The translations under genes were made by a program, and so were the position numbers. From NCBI GenBank assembly GCA_031262005.1, contig JAISIO010000151.1, positions 1 through 9,129 of the forward strand: 9,129 nucleotides of DNA, given 5' to 3'. The stretch is from Bacteroidales bacterium (GTDB lineage Bacteria > Bacteroidota > Bacteroidia > Bacteroidales > UBA1715). The notes under the pieces are model-generated. The model was not told where the DNA came from, did no database searches, and saw only the letters and a list, made by a program, of their open reading frames with translations. Of this stretch, positions 1 to 8,272 are shown in pieces. How positions within the stretch are numbered: position 1 is the stretch's first letter; every line of letters starts with the position of its first letter.

Positions 1-1226
1 AAATATGCAACAAAAATAGCCGCAATTACTCCCGCCAAATCGGCAATTAAGCCTGCTGCCACAGCATAACGAGTTTTTTTAATGCCCACCAACCCGAAAT
101 ACAGTGCTATAATATAAAATGTAGTATCGGCAGCTCCTTGGAACAAACACGAAAGCCGTCCTGCGAAACTATCAGCACCGAACGCATTCATACTTTCTAC
201 CATCATGGCTTTGGCTCCGCTGCCACTCAACGGTTTCATTAATGCTGTGGGTAATGCATCAACAAAACGAGTGTCGATTCCAAATAACGCAAAGAACCAA
301 CGAAAACCGTCCATAAGTAATTCCATGGCTCCCGATGCTCGAAACACACCGATTGCCACCAGCATTCCAACCATAAAAGGAATAATTTTGAGTGTCGTCG
401 AGAATCCGTCTTTTGCACCGTCAATAAAAGCCTCGTATACATTTACTTTTTTGTATAGTGCTCCAGCCATAAACCCGACAATAATAATCAACAACAATAA
501 ATTACTTACCACACTCGACACGACCGACATTTGTTCTTGATCAAGTTGCATAAATCCCACAATAATCAATATAATTGCAGCCATAATTCCACCCAGCCAT
601 GAAACTACCGTTTTATTCCAAAGATTAATTTTTTGCTTAAAAGACACATAAAAAATAGCAGTAAGCGTAGAAACTGCCGTAGCTATAAGCAAGGGCACTA
701 AAATATCGGTGGGATTTTCGGCTTTGGCGGTGGCTCGCAGGGCAAGTATTGAAACAGGCAACAGCGTTAAACCTGAAGTATTAAGTGCCAAAAACATAAT
801 TTGCGCATTCGATGCAGTATCTTTTTTAGGATTCAATTCCTGCAAACTTTGCATAGCCTTCAATCCCATAGGCGTGGCAGCATTGTCCAAGCCAAGCATA
901 TTTGCCGAAAAATTCATCAAAAGTTGCCCGTTAGCCGGGTGGTTTTTCGGAATTTCGGGAAAGAGTTTTGAAAAAAATCCGCCGACAATTCTTCCCATAA
1001 ATTGCACTGCTCCAGCCCTTTCGCCTATATTCATAAATCCGAGCCACAGTGTCATAACACCTGCAAGCGGCAGAGCAATTCCCATTACACCTAATTCTGC
1101 CATTTTGAAAGTACTTTGCACCATGTCGGAAAACACTTCAGCATTGCCCAAATAGAGCCATTCCCGAAACACGGCAACAGCAAAGCCTATCAAAAAAAAT
1201 CCGACCCAAATGTAATTTAAAACCAT
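1..1226 (-). CDS. Fused SpmA/SpmB-like nucleoside-recognition (Gate domain) membrane protein, 3' end missing
   Basis: An open frame runs from ATG at 1226 to the left edge without a stop, giving 408 visible residues. The N-terminal half resembles spore maturation protein SpmA, with the hallmark ANMLGLDNAATPMG at about residues 108-121. The C-terminal half resembles SpmB, with GAKDGF near 270, ALPTALMKPLSGSG at about 324-337 and QGAADTTFYIIALYFG at about 363-378. B. subtilis has these as two proteins of about 200 and 180 residues; here they form one chain, as is common in Bacteroidota. Around nine to ten hydrophobic segments (for example 4-20, 45-65, 212-226, 241-256, 389-405) place it in the inner membrane. 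Homology to the end of SpmB suggests only a few residues are missing. The ATG lies 4 bases after the stop of the glycosyltransferase gene, so the two are probably co-transcribed. Its role outside sporulation is not established; Gate domains are linked to nucleoside or small-molecule transport, but that is family knowledge and not shown here. Confidence 0.9.
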   Translation of the reverse strand, partial: MVLNYIWVGFFLIGFAVAVFREWLYLGNAEVFSDMVQSTFKMAELGVMGIALPLAGVMTLWLGFMNIGERAGAVQFMGRIVGGFFSKLFPEIPKNHPANGQLLMNFSANMLGLDNAATPMGLKAMQSLQELNPKKDTASNAQIMFLALNTSGLTLLPVSILALRATAKAENPTDILVPLLIATAVSTLTAIFYVSFKQKINLWNKTVVSWLGGIMAAIILIIVGFMQLDQEQMSVVSSVVSNLLLLIIIVGFMAGALYKKVNVYEAFIDGAKDGFSTTLKIIPFMVGMLVAIGVFRASGAMELLMDGFRWFFALFGIDTRFVDALPTALMKPLSGSGAKAMMVESMNAFGADSFAGRLSCLFQGAADTTFYIIALYFGLVGIKKTRYAVAAGLIADLAGVIAAIFVAY

Positions 1227-1230
1227 AGAG

Positions 1231-2337
1231 TTATGTAATTTTTCGTCCTTTCCACGACTGAGGGAAACACAGCGCAAAAATAGGAATTAATACTATATAC
1301 AGCACATAAAATGCTTGAAATACCACAACCTGCGGTAATAATTTTTGTTTTTGGAAAGTGGGCAGGATACACGCAAAAAACAACACATCAACAAATGTTT
1401 TTACGCCAAAAGCCACTATGAGTGGCTCATAGTGAGTTGTAAGTAGTGAGAATATAGCCGTGCTTAGCACACACAAATTTGTGGCATACACAAGCAACGC
1501 AACAGCCACGCTCCACCAATCACGATAACCACCCGTTTTGGAAGCCCAGCGAATGCGCTGCGTTATAAATTGCCTAATGGTTTTGGGCGCAGCAGTGGTT
1601 ACCATTGCCTGTGTTGCTCCTACAAACACAACCGCTTTTTTATCAATTTGTTTTGCTTTGTGTAACAGAAATACATCATCGCCTGAAGAATAAGCAGAAT
1701 TCGTTTCATATTGATTGTGTGCAAACTGCCGAGAAATACACATATTGGCAGCATTGCAGCTAAATGCTTTGTGTACGTTTGCCAAACCACCCTGCATGGC
1801 TACAAGCGATAGAAAATCTAATGTAAACCATTTCTGTAAAACGTTTTTTTCGGCACTATGAGTAACAAGCCCAAAGAAAAAATGTGCTGACGAATGCTGC
1901 GCAATGTGCTCTACATACGCAGAAATCCATGTTGGTGGAACTTGACAATCGGCATCGGTAAAAAGAATATAATCGTTTTTAGTTTGTGCCACCGCCCAAG
2001 CAAGTGCTTGTTTTTTTCCAACAACTTCGGGCGGACATTGTAAAATTGTATACAGCATATTATTATGCGTAAATTCTTGAAGTTTTGCAAACGTATCGTC
2101 GGTTGAATGGTCATCAACAAGTAGAATTTCCATTAGATGATGCTGATAATCAATATTATTTAAGCTTTTGATAAGCGTAGGAATTATTTTTTTTTCATTG
2201 CGCAGAGCAACAATTATGCTTATTGTTGGTCTAAAAATCTCAGTAGCACCCCCACTCCTACTTTTTTTTTGCCAACCGTAAAGGGCGGCGAATACTAGTG
2301 AGACATAAAAAATTAATACGATATATATAATGAGCAT
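1231..2337 (-). CDS. Membrane-anchored glycosyltransferase family 2
   Basis: This 368-residue protein has the layout of a processive-type GT2 enzyme, which transfers sugar from a nucleotide-sugar donor at the cytoplasmic face of the inner membrane. A hydrophobic segment at residues 2-20 is followed by the GT-A fold. That fold shows SIIVALRNE (40-48), VDDHSTDDT (74-82), the metal-binding DAD (128-130), a GDD motif (219-221) that likely carries the catalytic aspartate, and QRIRW (260-264), which matches the QxxRW signature. Three further hydrophobic segments (about 275-297, 305-325, 337-358) close the protein. Product and acceptor cannot be read from the sequence; glycolipid or polysaccharide assembly is likely. 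It is the first gene of a probable two-gene minus-strand operon with the SpmAB-like gene. The start is supported by a promoter about 20 bases upstream. Two runs of nine A in the coding strand fall at residues 23-26 and 48-51. Confidence 0.92.
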   Translation of the reverse strand: MLIIYIVLIFYVSLVFAALYGWQKKSRSGGATEIFRPTISIIVALRNEKKIIPTLIKSLNNIDYQHHLMEILLVDDHSTDDTFAKLQEFTHNNMLYTILQCPPEVVGKKQALAWAVAQTKNDYILFTDADCQVPPTWISAYVEHIAQHSSAHFFFGLVTHSAEKNVLQKWFTLDFLSLVAMQGGLANVHKAFSCNAANMCISRQFAHNQYETNSAYSSGDDVFLLHKAKQIDKKAVVFVGATQAMVTTAAPKTIRQFITQRIRWASKTGGYRDWWSVAVALLVYATNLCVLSTAIFSLLTTHYEPLIVAFGVKTFVDVLFFACILPTFQKQKLLPQVVVFQAFYVLYIVLIPIFALCFPQSWKGRKIT

Positions 2338-2362
2338 TCAAGTATAAATTTGACTGTTACTG

Positions 2363-2395
2363 CAAAATTACACAAAAATTATGTTGCCTTAACAA
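2363..2395 (-). promoter_or_regulatory. Bacteroidota-type promoter for the glycosyltransferase operon
   Basis: Read on the minus strand, TTG (2395-2393) is followed after 22 bases by TAATTTTG (2370-2363), an exact match to the TAnnTTTG -7 element. The expected transcript start near 2356 leaves a leader of about 20 bases before the ATG at 2337. The 22-base spacing is near the long end of the usual range. There is no Shine-Dalgarno motif in the leader. Confidence 0.55.
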
Positions 2396-2456
2396 GACAC
2401 TCCCCGGAATTTTTCATTGTATCCCAATGTTTGCCTTGCCAAATTTCAGATAACTA

Positions 2457-2487
2457 TTGTGTAATATCGTAAATTATTGTATTTTTG
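2457..2487 (+). promoter_or_regulatory. Bacteroidota-type promoter for clpC
   Basis: TTG (2457-2459), a 20-base spacer and TATTTTTG (2480-2487) match the TTG / TAnnTTTG pattern. Transcription would begin near 2494, about 16 bases before the ATG at 2510. The -7 box lies downstream of an in-frame TTG at 2477, so that TTG would not be in the transcript and cannot be the start codon if this promoter is real. No CIRCE or CtsR-type operator is visible here. Confidence 0.55.
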
Positions 2488-2509
2488 GTTTTCTAATTTG
2501 CAAATAGGA

Positions 2510-5005
2510 ATGAATAAAAGGTATACCGAAAAATTACACGATATTTTATCATATAGTCGCGAAGAAGCTGTGCGCTTGGGCAATTCTTGCATAGATGTTG
2601 ACCATATATTTTTGGGATTATTGCGTGCCGGAAAATCGAGAGCTACCGATTTACTCGAAAAATATTATTGCGATACCAAAGAAATAAAACATCACATAGA
2701 AGAAACTCTACGCCAACCGGAACCTCTCTATCAATTATCAAACAAAAGTATTCCTGTTTCAAAAGGTGTAGAAAAATTACTTAAAATAATTTCCATAGAA
2801 GCTACGTTTCTAAAAAGCGATACAATTAATGAAGAACATCTACTATTGGCTATTTTAAAAGATACTAACGCTCAAGCAACTCAAATTATGAATACACACA
2901 ATATAACGTATGACCGCATAAAAGAGCTTTTACAGGTGCAAATACCACAAGCTACCGTTGTCGAAAATCCCTCAAAAGAAGAAGAACCCGGTGACCAACC
3001 ACAGAAATCAAGTTCAACGATAAATGCTCAGCAACAACAAAAACGTACAGAAACACCAGTACTCGACAATTTTGGTACCGATTTAACTAAAGCTGCCGAA
3101 GAAGGTAAACTTGACAGCATTATTGGACGCGATAAAGAAATTGAGCGCATTGCACAAATTTTGAGCCGTCGCAAAAAAAACAATCCAATTTTGATTGGTG
3201 AGCCTGGTGTAGGAAAATCGGCAATTGCCGAAGGGCTTGCACTGCGCATTGTAAACAAACAGGTTTCACGAATGCTGTACAACAAACGAGTGGTTACACT
3301 TGATGTAGCTTCAATTGTTGCCGGCACAAAATACCGAGGACAGTTTGAAGAACGCATGAAAGCAATTCTCAATGAATTGATCAAAGCGAAAGAAGTGATA
3401 CTTTTTATCGACGAAATTCACACAATTGTGGGTGCAGGGGGAGCAAGCGGTTCACTTGATGCTGCCAATATTTTGAAACCCGCATTAGCCCGCGGCGAAA
3501 TTCAATGCATTGGCGCAACCACGCTTGACGAATATCGACAAGGAATTGAAAAAGATGGAGCTTTGGAACGCCGTTTTCAAAAAGTTTTGGTGGAACCAAC
3601 AAGTGTTGAAGAAACCGTACATATACTGCAAAATATAAAGAAACATTACGAAAAACATCACGGAGTGTCATACACCGATGAAGCAGTAAGAGCCTGTGTT
3701 TATCTAACGAATCGCTATTTAAGCGATCGTTGTTTGCCCGATAAAGCCATTGATGCAATGGACGAGGCAGGATCACGTGTGCATATTCAAAATGTGCATG
3801 TACCTGCTGCGATTGTACAACTCGAAGCTGATATGGAGGCTATTCGCCAAGAAAAAGTCATGGCTGTGCGCAATCAAGATTTTGAAGGAGCAGCAACGTT
3901 GCGTGATAAAGAAAAAGACCTTATTCGTCAGATTGAAGAAGCTAATAAACAGTGGCAAGATAATTTGGAACAATATCGAGAGCCGGTAACCGAAGAAAAT
4001 GTTGCCGAAGTAGTGGCTATGATGTCGGGAGTTCCGGTAAAACGTATTGCACAGGAAGAAGGTTCGCGTTTGTTACAAATGTATGACGAATTAAAACACA
4101 GTGTAATAGGTCAAGATGAGGCGATTAAACGAGTGGTGAGAGCAATTCAACGTAATAGAGCAGGATTGAAAGACCCGAATAAACCAATCGGTTCGTTTAT
4201 ATTTTTGGGACCTACGGGTGTAGGAAAAACGCAGTTAGCAAAAGTTTTAGCCGAATATTTATTCGACAGCAAAGACTCGCTGGTACGCATTGATATGAGC
4301 GAGTATATGGAGAAATTCTCGGTTTCTCGTCTTGTAGGAGCACCTCCCGGATATGTGGGTTACGAAGAAGGTGGACAATTAACCGAAAAAATTCGCCGCA
4401 AACCATATTCGGTAGTTTTACTCGACGAAATAGAAAAAGCACATCCCGATGTATTTAATATTTTGCTACAAGTGCTCGACGAAGGACATTTGACCGATAG
4501 TTACGGACGAAAAGTTGATTTCAAGAATACCATTATTATAATGACCTCGAATATTGGAACCAAAGATTTGAGTGAATTCGGTAGTAATCTTGGGTTTAGT
4601 GCAAAATCGCGTGAAGAACAAATGCAGGATTACACAAAAACGGTACTCGATAAAGCACTAAAAAAAGCCTTTACTCCTGAGTTTTTAAACAGAATTGACG
4701 ATGTGGTACAATTCAATTCTTTATCAAAAGAAGATTTGAACAGCATAATCGACATTGAATTGCAACAATTATTTCAACGAATTTCAACGCTTCATTTTGG
4801 TATCGAATTATCGCAGAACACCAAAGATTTCTTAGTAGAAAAAGGGTTCGACCCTCGATTCGGCGCACGTCCGCTAAAACGGGCAATTCAAAAATATTTA
4901 GAAGATCCTATTGCCGAATTTATGCTTGGCAACAAAATAGAAAATGGCGCAACGCTTATGATTGATTGCATTGATGGGGAAATTACTGTGCGTTTTGCAA
5001 ACTAA
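2510..5005 (+). CDS. clpC: ClpC-type AAA+ unfoldase (ATP-binding subunit of Clp protease)
   Basis: This 831-residue protein is an Hsp100 unfoldase that threads substrates into the ClpP peptidase in the cytoplasm. Two Clp_N repeats occupy about residues 5-38 and 84-117. A polar linker with four glutamines (near 174-177) precedes AAA domain 1, with Walker A GEPGVGKS (230-237), Walker B ILFIDEIH (297-304) and the GALERRF arginine-finger region (350-356). The short middle domain (about 436-475) is UVR-like, which separates ClpC from ClpB (long coiled coil) and ClpA (no middle domain). AAA domain 2 has Walker A GPTGVGKT (567-574), Walker B VVLLDEIEKAH (635-645) and sensor RFGARPLKR (783-791). LGF at 694-696 sits where the ClpP-docking loop is expected. 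ATG at 2510 is preferred to the in-frame TTG at 2477 because the family begins near here and the TTG precedes the promoter -7 box. Length is normal and all motifs are intact. Confidence 0.96.
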   Translation: MNKRYTEKLHDILSYSREEAVRLGNSCIDVDHIFLGLLRAGKSRATDLLEKYYCDTKEIKHHIEETLRQPEPLYQLSNKSIPVSKGVEKLLKIISIEATFLKSDTINEEHLLLAILKDTNAQATQIMNTHNITYDRIKELLQVQIPQATVVENPSKEEEPGDQPQKSSSTINAQQQQKRTETPVLDNFGTDLTKAAEEGKLDSIIGRDKEIERIAQILSRRKKNNPILIGEPGVGKSAIAEGLALRIVNKQVSRMLYNKRVVTLDVASIVAGTKYRGQFEERMKAILNELIKAKEVILFIDEIHTIVGAGGASGSLDAANILKPALARGEIQCIGATTLDEYRQGIEKDGALERRFQKVLVEPTSVEETVHILQNIKKHYEKHHGVSYTDEAVRACVYLTNRYLSDRCLPDKAIDAMDEAGSRVHIQNVHVPAAIVQLEADMEAIRQEKVMAVRNQDFEGAATLRDKEKDLIRQIEEANKQWQDNLEQYREPVTEENVAEVVAMMSGVPVKRIAQEEGSRLLQMYDELKHSVIGQDEAIKRVVRAIQRNRAGLKDPNKPIGSFIFLGPTGVGKTQLAKVLAEYLFDSKDSLVRIDMSEYMEKFSVSRLVGAPPGYVGYEEGGQLTEKIRRKPYSVVLLDEIEKAHPDVFNILLQVLDEGHLTDSYGRKVDFKNTIIIMTSNIGTKDLSEFGSNLGFSAKSREEQMQDYTKTVLDKALKKAFTPEFLNRIDDVVQFNSLSKEDLNSIIDIELQQLFQRISTLHFGIELSQNTKDFLVEKGFDPRFGARPLKRAIQKYLEDPIAEFMLGNKIENGATLMIDCIDGEITVRFAN

Positions 5006-5033
5006 TGCGAGGCATTTATTATAATTGAATAGT

Positions 5034-7394
5034 ATGTATAAAACAAAAATAAACACACTCGCCACTCCCATAACACTTGATTTAAAAATCACCCGAATCT
5101 GTCTATACGATTATATACTGCACCCCGAAACCATACAAAGTTTAACAGTAGCCGAAGGTATTGAAATTTGGGAAAACAAAAAAACACACGCAATTGCATT
5201 ACATATTGTTGATAGTAAAAAAGTTGCACCAATATCAACACTCGATATTACGTTTGATGACAACACTACACAATCGATTATTCTTATAAAATCGAAAAAA
5301 ATAATTCACCCTATCCGATTTTATGGTATAGCACACTCGGTACAAATTGCAGGCGATTTCAATTCGTGGAATCCCAAAGGTTTTGACCTTGAATTTAGAG
5401 ATAATTGCTGGCAGTATGATTTAGAAATTGAACCTGGCAATTACTCCTACCAATTGATTGTAAACGGCGAATGGATAAATGACCCGCATTGCAATGAAGT
5501 AATAGAAAATGGTTACGGCGGATACAATTCCTTACTGCGAGTACCATTTACTACAGAGAAAGACGAAATTTTTCTTGAACCCTACCGAGAATTGGAACAA
5601 ACTATTATTGTTGCCATTCGAGGCTCTATTACGCATTACGTAGTGTTGTGGGAAAATATAATTATCAATGAAGAATTTACCAAACTAAACAATCACACTT
5701 TGGCAATTCGTATTCCCGAAGCGGCAAAAACACAAGACCGTTCGTTTATTCGCGTATTTGCATGCAATGACACATCATCATCAAACGATTTACTTATACC
5801 ACTGACTAACAACAAAAAAGGAGATATAACTCGCACTATTGCCGTTACAACCCATGCGCAACTTACTCGCAACGATAAAGAAGCGCAAGTTATTTATTTT
5901 GCATTGCTCGACAGATTTTTTATTGGTTCTCCTTCGCAATCTTCTCCTGCTAATACCGAAACCGGAGTGCATGCAAAACTTAATTTTCACGGAGGAAATA
6001 TTAATGGATTGCATCAAAAACTCAAAGACGGATATTTTAACGATTTGGGAATTACAAGTATCTGGATTTCGCCGATTGTACAAAATCCATTGAAAGCAGA
6101 AGAGAAAAACGGGCAAAAATGCGCCGGTTATCATGGCTATTGGCCTCTTAATTCTCACACTATTGATCCTCGATTTGGTAATGATGATCAGTTTCACGCT
6201 TTTATACACGATGCACATCAAGCTGGAATAAACATCATTTTGGATTATGTGGCGAACCATGTATATAAGGATAATCCTATAATTGTGGAACACCCCGATT
6301 GGAGCACTCCACTCCTACTGCCCGATGGGTCAAAAAATATTGGTCGTTGGGAAACCGAACGATATACTACATGGTTTGAAGAATTTTTGCCAACGCTTGA
6401 TTTCTCAAAGTCCGAAGTGATAGATCAGATGACCAATATTGCGCTCGATTGGGTGCAAAAATTTAATATCGACGGCTTTCGCCACGATGCTACCAAACAT
6501 ATTCAAACCGAATTTTGGCGCACGCTCACTCGAAAACTGAAAGAAGAATATGAATTGCCGCTCAACAAACGGTTTTTCCAAATTGGCGAGACATTCGGCG
6601 GACGCGAAATGCTGAAATCCTATATTAATTCGGGTTTGCACGACGGACAGTTTTCGTTCAACTTATACTACGAAGCTCGTTCGGCATTTTTATATGAACA
6701 AGTGCATTTTGAAAAACTAAGTACCTGTTTGCGTCAAGAATTATTGAACTTCGGGTACAATCATTTTATGGGTAATATTTCGGGTAATCACGATATGCCA
6801 CGATTTATTTCATACGCAGGCGAAGATTTGTGGATGAATCAAAATGCCGAACACGAAGGTTGGGCGCGACACATAACGGTAAAGAATCCGATTGGTTACA
6901 ACAAACTACTTCTTTTACACGCATTTAACTGTACCATTCCCGGTATTCCTGTGATTTACTACGGCGATGAAATTGGCATGCCCGGCGGTGGCGATCCCGA
7001 TAATCGCCGCCCTATGAAATTTACCGGTTTGACCGAACATGAACAAACGACACTAAGCAAAGTGCAAGACCTCGTGTTTATGCGTACTCATTATTTACCG
7101 TTGATTTACGGCACATTTGAATTTGTGATTATAGAACAGCAACTCTTGGTGTACAAACGAGTATATTTTGATGCCGTTGCTCTGGTACTGTTCAACAAAT
7201 CGCGCACGGAAAAAATTGTGCAGATTTCGTTACACAATATTCGTCTTGAAATGGCATTCTCATTTCAAAAAAATAATTTTAAATTAACTAACGATTACAT
7301 AGAAGTTACCCTTCCTGCCATGAGTTTCGATATTATACATTCGCAACCACTGGAATTTATAACACATAGTGAGAATATAATACCCGCTTTTTAG
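5034..7394 (+). CDS. Cytoplasmic GH13 alpha-amylase-family glycoside hydrolase with CBM48-like domain
   Basis: This 786-residue enzyme should cleave or rearrange alpha-1,4/1,6-glucans. The first 90 residues look beta-rich without recognised motifs. A CBM48/AMPK-type glycogen-binding domain follows at about 91-170, with VQIAGDFNSWNP near 103-114 and YSYQLIVNGEW near 137-147. Another beta-rich stretch covers about 180-262. The catalytic barrel starts near 285 and holds all four GH13 regions: DYVANH (404-409), GFRHD with nucleophile Asp485, GETF with acid/base Glu519, and NHD with Asp587. GDPDNRRPM (653-661) resembles neopullulanase, cyclomaltodextrinase and SusA-like enzymes. A C-terminal beta domain ends the protein. 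No signal peptide is present, so it probably acts on glycogen or imported maltodextrin. ATG at 5034 is preferred over the in-frame TTG at 5025. It lies 28 bases after clpC with no terminator between them, so co-transcription is likely. No SusC/D genes are nearby. Exact specificity is unknown. Confidence 0.9.
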   Translation: MYKTKINTLATPITLDLKITRICLYDYILHPETIQSLTVAEGIEIWENKKTHAIALHIVDSKKVAPISTLDITFDDNTTQSIILIKSKKIIHPIRFYGIAHSVQIAGDFNSWNPKGFDLEFRDNCWQYDLEIEPGNYSYQLIVNGEWINDPHCNEVIENGYGGYNSLLRVPFTTEKDEIFLEPYRELEQTIIVAIRGSITHYVVLWENIIINEEFTKLNNHTLAIRIPEAAKTQDRSFIRVFACNDTSSSNDLLIPLTNNKKGDITRTIAVTTHAQLTRNDKEAQVIYFALLDRFFIGSPSQSSPANTETGVHAKLNFHGGNINGLHQKLKDGYFNDLGITSIWISPIVQNPLKAEEKNGQKCAGYHGYWPLNSHTIDPRFGNDDQFHAFIHDAHQAGINIILDYVANHVYKDNPIIVEHPDWSTPLLLPDGSKNIGRWETERYTTWFEEFLPTLDFSKSEVIDQMTNIALDWVQKFNIDGFRHDATKHIQTEFWRTLTRKLKEEYELPLNKRFFQIGETFGGREMLKSYINSGLHDGQFSFNLYYEARSAFLYEQVHFEKLSTCLRQELLNFGYNHFMGNISGNHDMPRFISYAGEDLWMNQNAEHEGWARHITVKNPIGYNKLLLLHAFNCTIPGIPVIYYGDEIGMPGGGDPDNRRPMKFTGLTEHEQTTLSKVQDLVFMRTHYLPLIYGTFEFVIIEQQLLVYKRVYFDAVALVLFNKSRTEKIVQISLHNIRLEMAFSFQKNNFKLTNDYIEVTLPAMSFDIIHSQPLEFITHSENIIPAF

Positions 7395-7402
7395 GTATAC
7401 TG

Positions 7403-7437
7403 TTTGAAATATGCAATTCTCCGAATAACTATATGTG
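7403..7437 (+). promoter_or_regulatory. Weak candidate promoter for the beta-barrel gene
   Basis: TTTG (7403-7406) is followed after 23 bases by TATATGTG (7430-7437), one mismatch from TAnnTTTG. The implied transcript start near 7444 is about 16 bases before the ATG at 7460. Spacing is at the upper limit and such matches are common in AT-rich DNA. Read-through from the GH13 gene is equally possible, because no terminator is seen in the 65-base gap. Confidence 0.3.
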
Positions 7438-7459
7438 AATCACTTTAATATCTGAATGA

Positions 7460-8245
7460 ATGAAAAAACTAACTATTCTCATCTGTTGCATAGCTACAAT
7501 TATGCAGCTGCACGCTCAAAACCGCGAAGGCTTAAATTATGGATTGCGTATAGGTGCACTTTTTGCCAATAATAAAACAGCGGAGTATTTCAATGGCGGT
7601 ACGAATAATGCTTTGTACCACATTCTTAACACCCCCGAGTATGCACAACAAATTAGCGAGTATTTCGATAGTGATTTTTCTCTTGTCAATCCCAATTATC
7701 CTGCAATGATGCGCTACAAACCATCATTGCAAATCGGCGGAACATTGCAATACTTTTTTAACGAACAACTTGCATTTATTAGCACAGTGAATTTGTCAAA
7801 AGTACGTTCCGAAGGCGTATTTCAAATACAATTGGCATCGCCGGCACAATCGCCGAGTATGAGCGACAATTTGCAAGAAGGGTTCATTTCTTCTACCGAA
7901 AATCGTTTTGGGCTGGAACTTGGCGCACATTATGGCAAGAGTATTAAGGATTCTCGCATCAGCCCGTTCATTGAAGGCGGCGCACTTATAGGCGCACTTG
8001 CGGCAATAAGTAACAGTATGGAAATAGGCGATGTGAGTTATACTCTTTATAGCACAAATAACTCTACCGAAGACAAGCACAGTTATTTTGGCTACGGAGG
8101 TTTTGTTTCTGTTGGTGCGCAAATACCTTTAGACAATATTGCTACTTTTATGCTGAGTCTCGATATGCGTGGCGTGAAATTTTCTTCGCTTCCGCCCAAT
8201 GCTTTTACCTTACAAAATTCGATAACAGTTTCGGTATTGTTTTAA
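7460..8245 (+). CDS. Outer-membrane beta-barrel protein (PorT-like), hypothetical function
   Basis: A 261-residue protein begins with a clear Sec signal peptide: MKK, a hydrophobic core to about residue 16, then LHAQ with likely cleavage after Ala19. The residue before each core cysteine does not fit a lipobox, so a lipoprotein is unlikely. The mature part shows alternating hydrophobic strands such as YGLRIGALF (27-35), PSLQIGGTLQYFF, RFGLELGAHYG, SPFIEGGALIG, YFGYGGFVSVGAQI and TFMLSLDMRGVKF. It ends in SITVSVLF, whose terminal phenylalanine is the typical signal for barrel assembly by the BAM machinery. The length suits a small barrel of about eight to ten strands. Families of this kind in Bacteroidota are annotated as porin-family or PorT-like proteins and mostly lack a known function. 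No partner gene is visible, and the GH13 enzyme upstream is cytoplasmic, so a shared pathway is not implied. Confidence 0.82.
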   Translation: MKKLTILICCIATIMQLHAQNREGLNYGLRIGALFANNKTAEYFNGGTNNALYHILNTPEYAQQISEYFDSDFSLVNPNYPAMMRYKPSLQIGGTLQYFFNEQLAFISTVNLSKVRSEGVFQIQLASPAQSPSMSDNLQEGFISSTENRFGLELGAHYGKSIKDSRISPFIEGGALIGALAAISNSMEIGDVSYTLYSTNNSTEDKHSYFGYGGFVSVGAQIPLDNIATFMLSLDMRGVKFSSLPPNAFTLQNSITVSVLF

Positions 8246-8248
8246 GAA

Positions 8249-8272
8249 GTCGTTTCGGCTCCGCTCAACGAC
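8249..8272 (+). other. GC-rich hairpin after the beta-barrel gene (possible terminator or REP-like repeat)
   Basis: GTCGTT (8249-8254) and AACGAC (8267-8272) are perfect inverted arms around a 12-base loop, starting 3 bases after the stop codon. A second small palindrome, ACCA-G-TGGT, follows at 8279-8287. There is no T-tract directly after the stem, so it is not a classical intrinsic terminator. The patch 8251-8300 is about 56 percent GC, against about 22 percent in the next 50 bases. That suggests an interspersed intergenic element, but a second copy is not present in this window. Confidence 0.35.

Noticed and set aside
205..1155. Plus-strand open frames at 205-540 and 709-1155
   Set aside because: They lie opposite the SpmAB-like gene, whose family motifs are unmistakable on the minus strand. 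Their translations match nothing I recognise.
2477..2509. TTG start giving an 11-residue N-terminal extension of ClpC
   Set aside because: The -7 box of the likely promoter (2480-2487) lies downstream of it, and ClpC homology begins near the ATG at 2510.
2338..2509. CIRCE or CtsR-type heat-shock operator upstream of clpC
   Set aside because: I looked for the TTAGCACTC/GAGTGCTAA arms and GGTCAAA-type repeats and found neither.
5025..5033. TTG start for the GH13 gene
   Set aside because: An ATG three codons later is the better start, and the extra residues show no homology signal.
5790..6293. Minus-strand open frame of 167 codons inside the GH13 gene
   Set aside because: It overlaps the catalytic barrel and has a composition typical of a chance antisense frame.
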